In this document: positions 1-10,334 of the stretch, piece by piece
Numbering within the stretch: position 1 is the first letter of the stretch
Layout of the letters: each line of letters opens with the position of its first letter
NCBI GenBank assembly: GCA_951804985.1
Contig: OX638130.1
Span: 81,958,583-82,022,582, forward strand
Origin: Dryomyza anilis
Taxonomy: Eukaryota; Arthropoda; Insecta; Diptera; Dryomyzidae
Length of the DNA: 64,000 nucleotides
Direction: 5' to 3'
The notes under the pieces: model-generated
Seen by the model: only the letters and a program-made list of their open reading frames with translations
What the model was told of the DNA's origin: nothing
Database searches by the model: none
Program-made: the position numbers and the translations under genes

Positions 1-1185
1 GAATGCGAAACACATTTTCTGCACAATATCCGTAAAATAAGAAAAACAATCGCATTACCTTGCATGTAAGTAGCCGTTTAATGCAATTGTTTTGGCACAG
101 GACAGAACAGAACAGAGCAGAACCGGACCGAACCGAACCGAACCAAAGAAACAGGATGCTAGTGCCGTGCAGTGAACTGTATTTGTACCTCTACTGGATA
201 TTGTAGCTCGGACGCTGTTTGTCCCCAAACAGCAATTTTTTCCAAAAGCCATAACACAATATGTGAAGCTTTTGCTGTGCAAGTCAAGTGAAGCATTTTT
301 TCCACGCCATACAGCAGGAGCAACAGCAACAGCAATAGCAGCTGCAGCACTAAGCGCCGAACAAGGACGAAATATCAAATTGTTCTTACAAGTAAAAGCA
401 ATAACAACGGCAGCAGCCACATTGAGCGCATGCATAGAAGAGCAGAGCATTTTTGCTATTTAAATGGTTTCCATTTTTATTGTATTTTTTAGTATTCTTT
501 ATTTTTTTTCTACTTGCTGAATATTAACAACATTGTCCCTGTCTGCATGTCCTTGTTGCTGGCGTCTGGAGACCGAGCATTGACCAACGATGACACGCAG
601 TTTAATGCGATTTTTGAACTGTTTCGACATTTTATTTAGTTTTAGTTTTATTTTTTTATTTTTTTTTTTAATGCTTGCTTGAATCTCAATCACTTGTAAC
701 TGCCCTATTTTATGCGCGCATTTTCCTATTAATTTAACATAATATTTTATCTGCTTTGCCTTTTTTGTTATTTAATATTTCTGCAAGATTGTCGCAAGAT
801 TGCGCGAAAGTCAAGTGTTTTGAGTTTCGCGCGATTTGTTGCGCTCCTCTTTCTATTGCCTGAAGTGGTGGTTTGTGTCTGAAATGCGATCCTATTCATT
901 GGAAAAATGGGTCGTTAAATATTTGTTTCACTTCTATAAAGCTGAAACGCTTTCTGAAGTTGCTCGTTTGATCAACACACACACACAGCAGTTTGCAATT
1001 GGAGGAAAGAGTCTGTGATTCACCAAGAAATATTGCCGTTTTGAGATTATTGCACGACTGCTATAACTATAGAGCACTCTAAATGGTTTCGATTTCATTA
1101 TACCTAATATGAATCGAAATTCGATATTACAAAGTTGTTTTGTATATAAAAACTACCAGATGTTGTATCAATTGAAGAATATGTT
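1..1185. other. Non-coding stretch, no gene seen
   Basis: Mixed single-copy DNA. It begins with GAACC/GAACAG-type and CAG/CAA-type simple sequence (about 99-145 and 310-350). Open frames on both strands across 55-463 are products of the CAG-type repeats (poly-Ala, poly-Val) and show no domain. From 460 to 1185 the sequence is T-rich and then AT-rich, with nothing recognisable. Confidence 0.6.
99..145. repeat. GAACC/GAACAG simple repeat
   Basis: An imperfect tandem tract in which CAGAACAGAACAGAGCAG grades into CCGAACCGAACCGAACC. Similar degenerate tracts occur at about 37920-37965 and 38190-38210, so this is a recurrent type of simple sequence in the locus. Confidence 0.75.
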
Positions 1186-1283
1186 CACCCAGAAAAAAAT
1201 ACTATATAAATAATAGTTTTTTACTATTAAAAATTGTCAATAGAACAAATTATTATTTTAATCGGAAAATACCATTAAATACT

Positions 1284-2018
1284 AAAACCAGTTGGGAAGG
1301 TTAGATCACATGGGAAATTTTAAAGTAGGTGTAATTATGATAGTTAGGATTATCAAAATTATAGTCGGTCTAAGCCGACTATAAATACCCTACACATATG
1401 TGTGGTTACCATTCAAAGTGATATATAGGTCACCAGGGTATACGAATCCTGAAAATAACTACAAACATTCAATCGCTGAAGAATTTCCATTCATTTGATA
1501 CCCATATTTACAAATGGGTAGGTGTACCGAATTTCGATTTTTTTTTTGTGAACCACAAGTCTTTTCGCCGGAAAACATTATTATCATGTATTTGAGCATG
1601 ATATCAATATATATTTGACCAAAAAAGTTTACCTAAGCACGTATACATAAAAATTGATCTTTATATGTACATTTTATATGAGGTATTTGAACATAAGTGG
1701 TCGGATCATAGGTCACAATGGACCGATCTCGCGCGATTTTCGCACATACAGCGTAGGTATATTAGTAATCTAAGTTATAAGTTTCATTTATCTAGCTCTT
1801 CAATTTTAAAAGTAGTAGGGATTTCAACAGACAGACAGACGGACAGACAGACGGACAGACAGACGGACAGACGGACAGACGGACATCGCTAAATCAACTC
1901 AGGAGGTCATGCTGATCAAGAATATATATACTTTTCCATACCGGAGATGCTTCCTTCTGGGTGTTACAAACGGCGTACCAAACTGAATATACCCTTTCAC
2001 TCTTAGTGTAGGGTATAA
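1284..2018 (-). mobile_element. mini-me/DINE-1-like element, copy 1
   Basis: About 735 bp, nearly identical over its full length to 19095-19835. Read on the minus strand it starts with TTATACCCTACACTAAGAG, then a conserved GGTACGCCGTTTGTAACACC core, a TA-rich block (complement of 1921-1931), the (GTCY)n tract, and near its far end a hairpin with 10-bp arms (TTATAGTCGG/CCGACTATAA, 1358-1383). The core flanked by TA and GTCY microsatellites is the diagnostic layout of dipteran mini-me elements, which belong with the non-autonomous DINE-1/Helentron group. There is no coding capacity: the open frame at 1665-1892 reads through the microsatellite. The element sits inside MITE family A. Confidence 0.85.
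1827..1885. repeat. (GACAGACG)n microsatellite inside mini-me copy 1
   Basis: Runs of GACA and GACG tetramers on the plus strand, equal to GTCY on the minus strand. This is the internal proto-microsatellite typical of the element family. Copy 2 has a slightly longer tract. Confidence 0.9.
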
Positions 2019-2258
2019 AAATACCATGACATTGCCATTGAGTTTATATGAAAAGATTTATTTTTTGTATTCTATTAAATCAATAATTGTCCTATTGTCC
2101 AATTTTAATGGGATTTAAGGGGATTTTTTTCTGGGTGTAGATTTCATATCAACGATATTTTCAAAACGAGTTATAAACTTAGTTTTATTTCGAATTTATA
2201 ATTTAAGAAAATTAAAAATGTTCAAACTATGTCGATAATATGCTGTAGTTCCAAGATT

Positions 2259-2318
2259 TGATAATCATTTATTTAATGACTATTTATTTGATGATCATTT
2301 ATTTGATGATATTTTATT
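2259..2318. repeat. Tandem repeat, 15-bp unit
   Basis: Four degenerate units of the form GATGATCATTTATTT follow one another just upstream of the GC-richer island. Unit-to-unit differences are mostly single substitutions and small indels. Confidence 0.6.
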
Positions 2319-3200
2319 TATCCACTTGCAGTTCGGCAAGAGTGCAGAAATAACTAGAATTTTAAATAAGAGTCTCGTATCCGTTCTCCTTCCATTGGCA
2401 CATGTGTCACCTACTGACAGTTCCGCCCACGCGCACAGGGGCGTTCCGACCGATTTAAAAGCGCAAACAGCCAGGCTGGATAGCAATCAGCGACATAGCA
2501 ATAATTTTCACTAATTTCTGTTGGTTTTTAGCATGACAGCCTGCAACATTGCACTAAATATCATTTAGTTTGACATTTATTTTGATGGTGCACTGCCGCA
2601 ACAGTCTGTCAAGTTTCGTGTGTAAGTGTCATTTTGACTGTCGCGACATGTCGCATGAGTGAGCCAGTGCTAGTACTGCTGCTTTTGCGCCTCTTCACCC
2701 CGCTTGCTCGCTCGTGCAGCGGTATTGGTACGGGTCGCCGCGCACGACTCGTAGGTGGACAAAATAAACAAATTAAAAACAATAAATTTTACACTCATCC
2801 CGGCGACATTTCTGACGGCTCTGACAATTGTGTCTGGCACCCGAGCACCCTTGTGCGCCGAGCACCGTGCGGCAGGCAGCACATAATGACATAAGAAATT
2901 AAGAGAATTTTTAAAATAAAGATTTTATCGCAAAGTTTTTGACAAATTTCTGTTGACTTGTGCGCAATTTGTTTGGTTATTTGCAGCACATTCGGTGGGT
3001 GCAAGGGAGACAGGGTTAAAGGGGGATACTGCGGTGCTACTCATGTGTGTTGGTAGGTCTGACAAAATGACAAATTAATGCGTTGGCGTCTGTTGACAAC
3101 AGGAGCTGCTCCCGACAAAGAGTTGGCAACGCGAGTGAGTGAAGGAAACAGGCAAAATGAAATGAAATTCGCCGCAAGAAATTACTTTTTAATTAAGTAC
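2319..3200. promoter_or_regulatory. Island with clustered TGACA motifs (candidate enhancer)
   Basis: A less AT-rich, apparently single-copy block between AT-rich repeats. I count twelve TGACA/TGTCA pentamers between 2405 and 3098, at 2405, 2415, 2534, 2571, 2607, 2627, 2822, 2887, 2940, 3060, 3068 and 3094. About 1.4 would be expected for one pentamer on both strands in 694 bp of even composition. TGACA is the core bound by MEIS/Homothorax-type TALE homeodomain proteins. A good 3' splice-site-like CACTTGCAG lies at its left edge (2328-2336), but no matching exon could be supported. The enhancer role is inference. Confidence 0.3.
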
Positions 3201-4620
3201 AGTGGAGGCGGATGTAAGTTAAACAAACATTATAAAACTGTGAAACGCTAAATTCTAAATAATTTTCAAAGTTGATCGTTCAACGCAGCTGCTATAAATA
3301 AAATGTCGACGTTGGGAGAGGCGTCCGTTTTTTTTATGTTTTGGTGTTATTTAAAAAGGAAATGAGTTAAGTGCGTTTAGCACTTTCGGCACGCTTATTG
3401 CGAAAAACACCATGAAATCGAAAATATTTTTACGCTTGCATTGCGTGTCAAGCGACTGCTAAAACCGTAGGCCTTGGGCTCATCAACAGACCAGATCGAG
3501 ACGAGAGCATGACGCAATTGGGTCGGAAACAGGAAATGAAGCAAAATGGGAAAACGTCCTGTTAAGGTTCTGCAGGACGTTTTCCCTTTTTGCTACAATA
3601 AAAACAAACAAAAATTAACTGCAAAATGCCAAATACAATTTGTTGGTAAAAGACGACATACTGTATACCGAAGCAGCGATGGATAGTTAATCCGATAGTA
3701 AATCACGAACTTAAAAATACAAAAATTTATTATCTCGACTCGAATTTTGTTTTTTCGATAATGCATTGAAATCGAAATTTATAGCTCCAAAATGGTACGA
3801 TATTGACATCGAATGTCGTCTCGAAAGAATTCTCGGTTTCGCTTCTAACACCTCGTCCTTATCAATAATAGAAAATCAAACTGTCGCACTCGGAAATAAC
3901 GTTCATCTGCTTTAAAATAAGGAATATCTTCTCAAAACATGAAACAATCGCGGTTTCGATATCGTCTAGAATTTCAAGACCGAATCAGAGCTCATTACTA
4001 ATAGAGACTCGCACGAATAAGCATCGACTTATCAATCGTAATTATACGAGATCTAAGCTATTGGATCAAATACGAAATCATAAGTTAACAAAATCCATTT
4101 AATTCATTCATTTCTCCAATAAAGTCATTAATTTAGATTTTCCTTCATGCCAAAAACTCAATTGATTTTTATTTAATAATGGCTAACTCTATACTCCAGA
4201 GCTTCATCTTTATCGAATACATTATTGTTACTGCACCAATGTTTTTACGACCTTTATATAGAGACATTATTAATGGCCATGCTAATGTGTTCCATATAAC
4301 ATCGCGGAAGCCAGTTAATAATGTTTCACCTATAGCAAATGCATAAATTCACTACATAGTCCCAGGCATAAATAAATATCGCACCAAAGTCTTATGGGAA
4401 GCAAAGTAAAGCAGCACTAAGTACACTTTATGGTCTGTTTTAAAATTGCAATTTTACTTACGGAATTTTTGGCTTAAAACGACTAAAAGACGAATGTATT
4501 TACCTGAAAAAGCAGAGAAAGATAAAATCATATTAGATGGTATATTTCAGGAAAAGAAAGATGCTTAAAAAAAAATACAAGATTCATAAGTATTTAAATA
4601 CTACTACCTACTAAGCACTC
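3200..4620. other. Non-coding stretch, no gene seen
   Basis: Apart from the hairpin at 3541-3593, this is AT-rich DNA without long open frames. The part from 3660 to 4090 is unusually rich in TCGA/ATCG tetramers (TATCTCGACTCGAA, TCGATATCGTC and the like) and may be a decayed repeat, but no second copy was found in the window. Confidence 0.5.
3541..3593. other. Hairpin with 21-bp arms (candidate small-RNA precursor)
   Basis: The left arm 3541-3561 and right arm 3573-3593 are reverse complements with a single mismatch (A/T opposite position 7), separated by an 11-nt loop TTAAGGTTCTG. The inner 14 bp, GGGAAAACGTCCTG, are perfect. The arms are not AT-only, so chance pairing is unlikely. Size (53 nt) and loop resemble a fly pre-miRNA or short hairpin RNA. 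A very short palindromic element is the alternative. I recognise no known miRNA seed in it. Confidence 0.4.
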
Positions 4621-6300
4621 ACCCATCCTAAACGTTACGTACGTTTTTCTGGTCGAATAGAAAATGTCACACAACTCAAGTGAGGCTCCAGCATTCAACT
4701 GTCATCCGTTGCCAAATGAAATTCAGATGATTAATGCATGCTGCTCTTTGTGGACATAACGTTTTATCTGCTTAAATCCCTAATAAGCCTCAAAACGGTC
4801 TACGCTTGTGACATTTGTGGCTTGACATGCGTCTAATACCAACTCGGACATGTCAAGACTGTAGCAAGATGGCAGACAGCGGACTCGTATTCGGACTCAG
4901 ACTGGTACTCGGCACATGTGTCTGGCAGTGCCTCATAATGCGACATATACAGTTTCATGGGGCCACAAGAGGCCGACGAATGTGCCACAAACTGGTAACT
5001 GCCTCCTATCAACACAGCCACATTTTGACTTAATTTTCTTAATTTCTGCTTAAATTAACTATCAAATAACCATTTATTTCTACATCAGCCAGACTTTTGT
5101 GCTTATTGGATACTCGTACGTACTACTTATGCGTGTGTGTCCACTAATGCGGATGGCTGATATTTATCTACTTGTAGCGCACGTATCTTTCACTCATCTG
5201 CATCGTCATTATTATCATCGTGGTCGGCGTGACTTCGTCGTGGATATCATCAACAACGTTATTATCTACAAGAAACGGTGCACATCATCATCATTAAGTC
5301 GCGTCCAGTTTAGTTCAGTCAAGTCAACTTGATACTCGTTTTGTCTGCGACCAAATAAGAAATTTAAATGAGTCTCAGCATATTTTGTGTCCTCCAGATC
5401 CGTAATATATGCTTAGATCTTAGCCAAGACAACGGTTGCTGCCTCCTCCTCCTCGCCGGGTATGGGAAGTTACTGCGCCATGTAGACTGCGCCATTCAGG
5501 CATATCGCATATCACAAACTTGCTGCGACGCGAAACCGGTAATAAAGTAGCAGACAGAAGAGCTTAACTTTTTTTGTTTTTGTTCCTTACAACAGGCACC
5601 AAGACGACAGACAGTTTAGTGGCAACTCACTGGAGACACTGGCGCAGAGCCTTTGGCGACACAGACCACGATGATACTGCGTCGACGGCAAGGACAGCTC
5701 CTCTGCCTTAAACTGTCGTATTTATGAAAATGAACAAGATGATAATGATAGGAAAAGTACTTAGTCAGCAGTGGGTACGCGGTGGTGGGCAAAAGGTGGC
5801 ACAAATTACGAGTAGCAATCACAACGCCGGCGACAACACAAAGTCAGGACGACGACATGCGACATTAATGCATTAATGCAGCAACAAAGCATCAGACATT
5901 ATACCCTTTTTTTCTACTGTGTCGTTGATTGTAATGAAATTTCATTAAGTCGTCGGTCCTAAAGTCCCCAAGGAAAAGCGTGGCCAAAGGACAGAGTGCT
6001 TCATAGGAATGTGGGAATATTATCTTGGTAGTTTATGAGAGCGAACAGCGCTGGACAAAGGATCAAAGTCACCAGCCAACTGCAATTCAGTCAGTTATTC
6101 CGTCATCCAACGAAGATATAAAGGTGACAAGGTGAGAGAAAAAAACGTTATTGCTAAATATGTTGTTGAAATTTATGGTGGTGACTGTGAGAAACGTATA
6201 CGCGAGTATGCCGAATACTAATAAGGATAATTAGTAATTATAATATCAGTCTGTCTGGAGTTCATAATAGATCCTTTGTAAGAGATGCCAATACGCAACG
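4620..6300. other. GC-richer single-copy island, no confident gene
   Basis: Higher GC than its neighbours, with several short frames (for example 4815-5033, 5099-5332 and their antisense counterparts) and none with a recognisable domain. One segment, 5401-5539, is flanked by good splice signals and is listed separately. Short direct repeats (TTTAGTTCAGTCAAGTC near 5308) resemble fly initiator sequence (TCAGTC) without a clear downstream element. Confidence 0.4.
5401..5539 (+). other. Exon-like segment
   Basis: An open stretch preceded by TTTTGTGTCCTCCAG, a plausible acceptor ending at about 5397-5399, and followed by CCGGTAATAAAG, a weak donor after 5539. The open frame reads IRNICLDLSQDNGCCL and continues through GYGKLLRHVDCAIQAYRI to AKPV. 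No family is recognised, and the splice signals are the only support, so it may be chance. Confidence 0.15.
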
Positions 6301-6302
6301 TT

Positions 6303-6553
6303 GCGCCGGTGGCTCGATTGGTTGGACTAAAAACCGAAAAGTCGCTGGTGTGTTGAACTACGAGCCGAAAGGTCCCGGGTTCGATTAATTTTCTATTCGA
6401 CGCTACCTCTCGGAAGTCAATGGACAACCTACGAGAGTAAAGTATTGTTTCACCCCCCGTTCGTATTCGACATTTACATTTAGGTCCCACCACTTTGAGT
6501 ACATATATAACACGCACAGTTCCAATAGCACAACTGAAGGAGTTGCTAATAAT
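6303..6553 (+). mobile_element. tRNA-derived SINE-1, copy 1
   Basis: A tRNA-like head (GAGCCGAAAGGTCCCGGGTT followed by CGA, a B-box-like core at about 6370-6383) is followed by the SINE-1 body CGCTACCTCTCGGAAGTCAA and then AACCTACGAGAGTAAA. The tail is GGTCCCACCACTTTGAGTAC followed by TATAACACGCACAG and GTTGCTAATAAT. The same order of blocks occurs at 36509, 50109 (minus) and 43930 (minus). The head is duplicated or rearranged here, with two GAACTA/GGACTA-plus-CCGAAA units in a row. Non-coding. Confidence 0.7.
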
Positions 6554-6559
6554 ACGGAT

Positions 6560-6880
6560 TTCACACACTATTTCAATATCAACGACTTATCACTTGATAA
6601 ACACACAAAACAAACTCCGTCCCAGAAGAATTTAATGATTACCTATACTGAAACTGAAAGACTTTTAATTCCACATGTACCCCTCCAAGCAGTTCTTACA
6701 CAATATATTCTGATACTTCCTACGATAGATAAATAATCACTTAATACACTTTCTGTGTTTTTAAAAAGAATGCTGAATATCTGAGGTGATCCATGACTAA
6801 ATTCCTTTTAAAGTGGTCGTGTGAAATCTACTCCAAGACTCATGTAAATACTCCATTGCAGTTGGTAAAATATCACATTT
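6560..6880. other. AT-rich stretch, nothing seen
   Basis: Ordinary AT-rich DNA without open frames or repeats that recur in the window. Confidence 0.5.
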
Positions 6881-8350
6881 TTAATCCCAAACACATACAC
6901 GGAAATCCGACATAGCCTTGCCGGGAAATCGCAGAAATCAATTGGCATAAATCAAAGTCTGCAAGCAGCCAGCGCACGAAATCAAAAATTCCATTCGCAT
7001 AGCTAAACTTCAAGAGCCAACCAACTAAGAGCAAACATACCTACTACCTTACATCCAGACACTAAGAACGCATACTATAAGCAACCCAAACATTCGCCAA
7101 GTGCGCTAATCCGAGTCTGATGCTGCCACAGAATGAAAAGCCAAAGAACAAACAAGCCGCCAGTACGAGAAGTGGAAAGGCAGAAGAAGAAGAAAAACCC
7201 GAAGTATGGTAACGACATAAGCCGTGCTGTTGTAATTAGAAATGCTACGGGATCAGAAACAGTACCAGAAGTTTGAGCCCTTGTTGTCCGACTTGAGGCA
7301 CTCGAAGATGGGCAAGTATACATCATCAACTTGTAATAGGAGCAAATAAATTGTTGCAACTGACCACGAGCAGCAACAACAAACAACCACAGCAGGACAG
7401 ACAGACATACAGAAAAAGTGCAATTTTGCGACCAACGACCACTACTGACTGCTGCCAATATTGAAAAAGTATCATCAGCCAAGTAAAATGCGGAAAATAA
7501 CTTCGCATTCGCTCTGGAGCGATTCATCTTCATTTGGACACGAACACGAACTGCATGCGGCATCGCTAAGCAGAGCAGAGCAGACAGACCGCAGCATCAC
7601 AGCTTAAGCTGCTCTCATAAAAGTTTTCCCCTGGAAAGGTTGCCGTATCGTGCGACGAGGCGGGTAGTTGGCGGCTGCAATGAGCTTATAAATTGAAATC
7701 GGATTTGGCATTAAAATTGCAATGCGGTCTGAGATTCATGCCACATCCATGAAACCGTCCAACCAACCAGCGAACGAGCGAACGTCGATCCATCCCATAC
7801 ATCCATCCATCCATTCGTCCACATCGCATCTCATCGGAAGCCATCAGAGAAATAACAACGTCGACGTCTACAAAACGAAGCATGCGAATGATTAATAAGA
7901 ATAAAATATGCTCTGCAACATGCGGCAGCAGCAGCAATCAGTCGATGACTGGACTGTTGCAACAGGCTAAGAGCAGCTGCTGTTGCTGCCTCAGATATTG
8001 CTTTTGCTGTTAATAAAAGGCAGCTGAAATGGCTGTAAGCAAGTCCCATGCAGAAGACGGCCGAGCGAACGAACGAACCAGATAATGCAACAAAACGAAA
8101 TGTAATGCGAGATGAAAACATGAACCGTGTAAATATCATTTTTAAATGTCGTGTTTTCAACATGTTGGCGCTGGGATTACCAGTCGTCATCGTCGAGTTC
8201 CATACATTGGTTGGTAGGCGGAGTGAATCGAAGCGGAGAAACATGGTTAAGAATCAAGAAATGAAAACATATTGGGACGCACCCTGCAGATGCAGAACTT
8301 CGATAAGTTCTGAAATCGGAGCTAAACGAGTGTGGTAAAGCGTTTGTTGT
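6880..8350. other. A-rich single-copy island, no confident gene
   Basis: The plus strand is strongly A-rich from about 7060 to 8110, which removes stop triplets from the minus strand and produces frames of 137 and 162 codons (7831-8244 and 7075-7563). These frames are rich in Phe/Leu/Ser, overlap open frames on the same or the opposite strand and show no domain, so I do not call them genes. CATC-type repeats lie at 7790-7818 and CAG/TGC runs at 7920-7990. Confidence 0.5.
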
Positions 8351-10215
8351 GGATATGCTTGGGCACTGTGTTCGGAATACGGCATAAACTTGAAATTAAA
8401 TTCCAGGCGAGTGGACACATGTAGTACTCCAATAAAGTTTTCTAATTCCGACGGAATTTATACTTCTTATTGCATCTATAATGTTCCTTTGCGGAATTTG
8501 GAATATTCGAGATATATAATCATTAATAATGCGTTATAATACTTTAATCTATAAAACGCATATGATGTCTAAAGCCTTAAAATATGAAATCAACATAAAA
8601 ATCAATAAAAACGTTAACATTTTGTATCGCGCAATATAAAACAATTAGTAACGAAATGCGACATCAAAAATATTTGCTGACAACTCAATTGAGGCGTATT
8701 AATTAAAAGCCAACAGATGATGAAATTAAAATCAATCACAGAGAAAATTAACTTTGCATTTAATTGAGGTAATAAAATTCATTGGCAAATTCAAAAATAT
8801 ATGTGTGTTATTAATGACATTGATATGATGACTTTTGAATTAAATTGCAACGTATTTCCAATAATCAGAGGTCTTAGTGGTTGGTTGATAAATATTTACA
8901 GTAAATACTCCCGTGAACCAAACCTATCATGTTTTGTGTGTTTGAAAAATATATATTAAATTTTGTTTTATTATAATAATGCTGTATTAAATAAACACAT
9001 ACTCAAATTACTCAAAATATACAGAGGTCTTTTACGTTATTACGATTGCAAATGAGACGAATACGTAGTCTTATGGCATAAGTATTACTCAAGTCAAAAT
9101 TTACGACAGATATCCGACAAACACACTGATAAATATTTGAGGAAAGCATCCATTAGGTTATTAAATAATGAGTACTTTTAGAGGCAGATTGTCGGCATAT
9201 TTTGGGAATGGTCAAAAAATTATTGACACCAACTGTGCTTTTTCTTGTTTAAATCTAAAACAATAATATTTATAAAACTATTTTCTCTTAGGTATAGGAC
9301 TTTATTATTATTTGTGAAGGTTAAATGCACTGCGGCCTAACAAGATCTGATATGCCCTGCTTGGTATAATAGCTAATAAAGCAATCAGCTGTGACACCTC
9401 CCTAATGTCCTCAGTCATATCCTTATTTGCAGATTACTTGTGGCATTCTAGTGCTCAGGTGGTAGAGATTATGGTTACTTTTGCTAGCCTTTTCTATAGG
9501 ACATATGTCCCAATAAGAAACCTGATTATATCGTATAGTTTTATTTACCTCATATCGATTGGACTTGATTGAGTGAATCCCTGAATGTTCTTACTTGTGT
9601 GTATTAGAGCGGGACTCGTTTCCAGAATATATGCTGAGATTTTTTCATCTTCCAGACAGTACATATATGTTCTGTCAGATCCCTAAAGCGAAATTATATT
9701 AATCGGTCCTAGTTCCTATTTTATATCATTCAATTGAAGAACCGAAATAAGCTGAACATTCTCCAATTAAAGAACAGTGCAATGAAGCTCTAAAAGTCAA
9801 TGCTGTACTAAATTTTCCGGTCAGTTTCATATAAATTTGGCAGAACTAAGACCGATTAATAACATTTTTTCGAAGGGATTAAATACCCATACAGATTAGG
9901 CGTTCCCTAAGAGTGTCTTGTCATTTCGGGATTATGAAGTGGGTATCGTTAAATTCAATGCATTATTAGAATCATTTGCGGTTATAGGTCTCAATAATTT
10001 TCTTTCGTTGTCGTCGTTTTGATAGTCCCAACCACAGTTCTTCTTCTTTAGCTTTTCTCTTTTTGATCACACTATTGTCTATTTCACAGAAACATTCCGT
10101 GACCACGAGTTTCATTGAGTTAAAACATCTATAAAATCGTTAATTAAAATTAAAATAGAACTAAATCACGGTAATGAGTAAAGTGTATTATTAGCTGTTA
10201 GAAATTAATGTTCTT
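8350..10215. other. AT-rich stretch, nothing seen
   Basis: No frame above 60 codons in 1.9 kb and no repeat that recurs elsewhere in the window. Confidence 0.5.
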
Positions 10216-10266
10216 TAGATGTGTTGCATTCCTGACAATCTAAATCTAAAATGTTGCTCCTTCCAG

Positions 10267-10331
10267 AAGAATCTTTCACAAGAATCGTCGTCCGGCAGTG
10301 CGTACGTCTGGCATTACGTCCGTCAGCATTG
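10267..10331 (+). other. Candidate short exon with good splice signals
   Basis: The segment is preceded by a plausible branch region (CTGACAATCTAAAT), a pyrimidine tract and AG (TGTTGCTCCTTCCAG), and is followed by a good donor (CATT then GTGAGT). All three forward frames are open; one reads SSSGSAYVWHYVRQH. It lies inside a longer open frame (10219-10404) in a GC-richer block. No family is recognised and no partner exon was found nearby, so this is an inference from signals only. Confidence 0.2.
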
Positions 10332-10334
10332 TGA

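Larger units (their letters stand above)
1186..2137. mobile_element. MITE family A, copy 1, interrupted by a mini-me element
   Basis: The ends are a 15-bp inverted repeat, CACCCAGAAAAAAAT at 1186-1200 and its complement at 2123-2137. Removing the mini-me at 1284-2018 leaves about 217 bp that aligns along its whole length with 58320-58509 in reverse complement. The match includes TAATCGGAAAATAcCATTAAA just before the insertion and AAAATACcATGA just after it. The right flank is TA and the left flank is TT, where the paralogue has TA on both sides, which suggests a Tc1/mariner-type TA target with one side mutated. No transposase is encoded. Confidence 0.75.

Noticed and set aside
55..450. 131-codon minus-strand frame rich in Ala/Val
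   Set aside because: It reads through CAG-type repeats, overlaps open frames on both strands and has no domain.
1665..1892. 75-codon frame ending in Thr-Asp-Arg-Gln repeats, and its counterpart at 19466-19732
   Set aside because: Both are translations of the GACAGACG microsatellite in mini-me elements.
2326..2514. Open segment after a good CACTTGCAG acceptor-like site
   Set aside because: No donor could be found at a sensible distance, and an antisense frame is equally open.
5885..5925. TATACCC string as a mini-me remnant
   Set aside because: Only the TATACCC heptamer matches and the neighbouring core is absent.
7075..7563. 162-codon minus-strand frame, the longest in the window
   Set aside because: It lies in A-skewed DNA where minus-strand stops are rare. 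Shorter frames overlap it in other phases, and the product is low-complexity Phe/Leu/Ser without motifs.
7831..8338. Opposite-strand frames of 137 and 96 codons
   Set aside because: They overlap each other, and neither shows a domain. The skew explains both.
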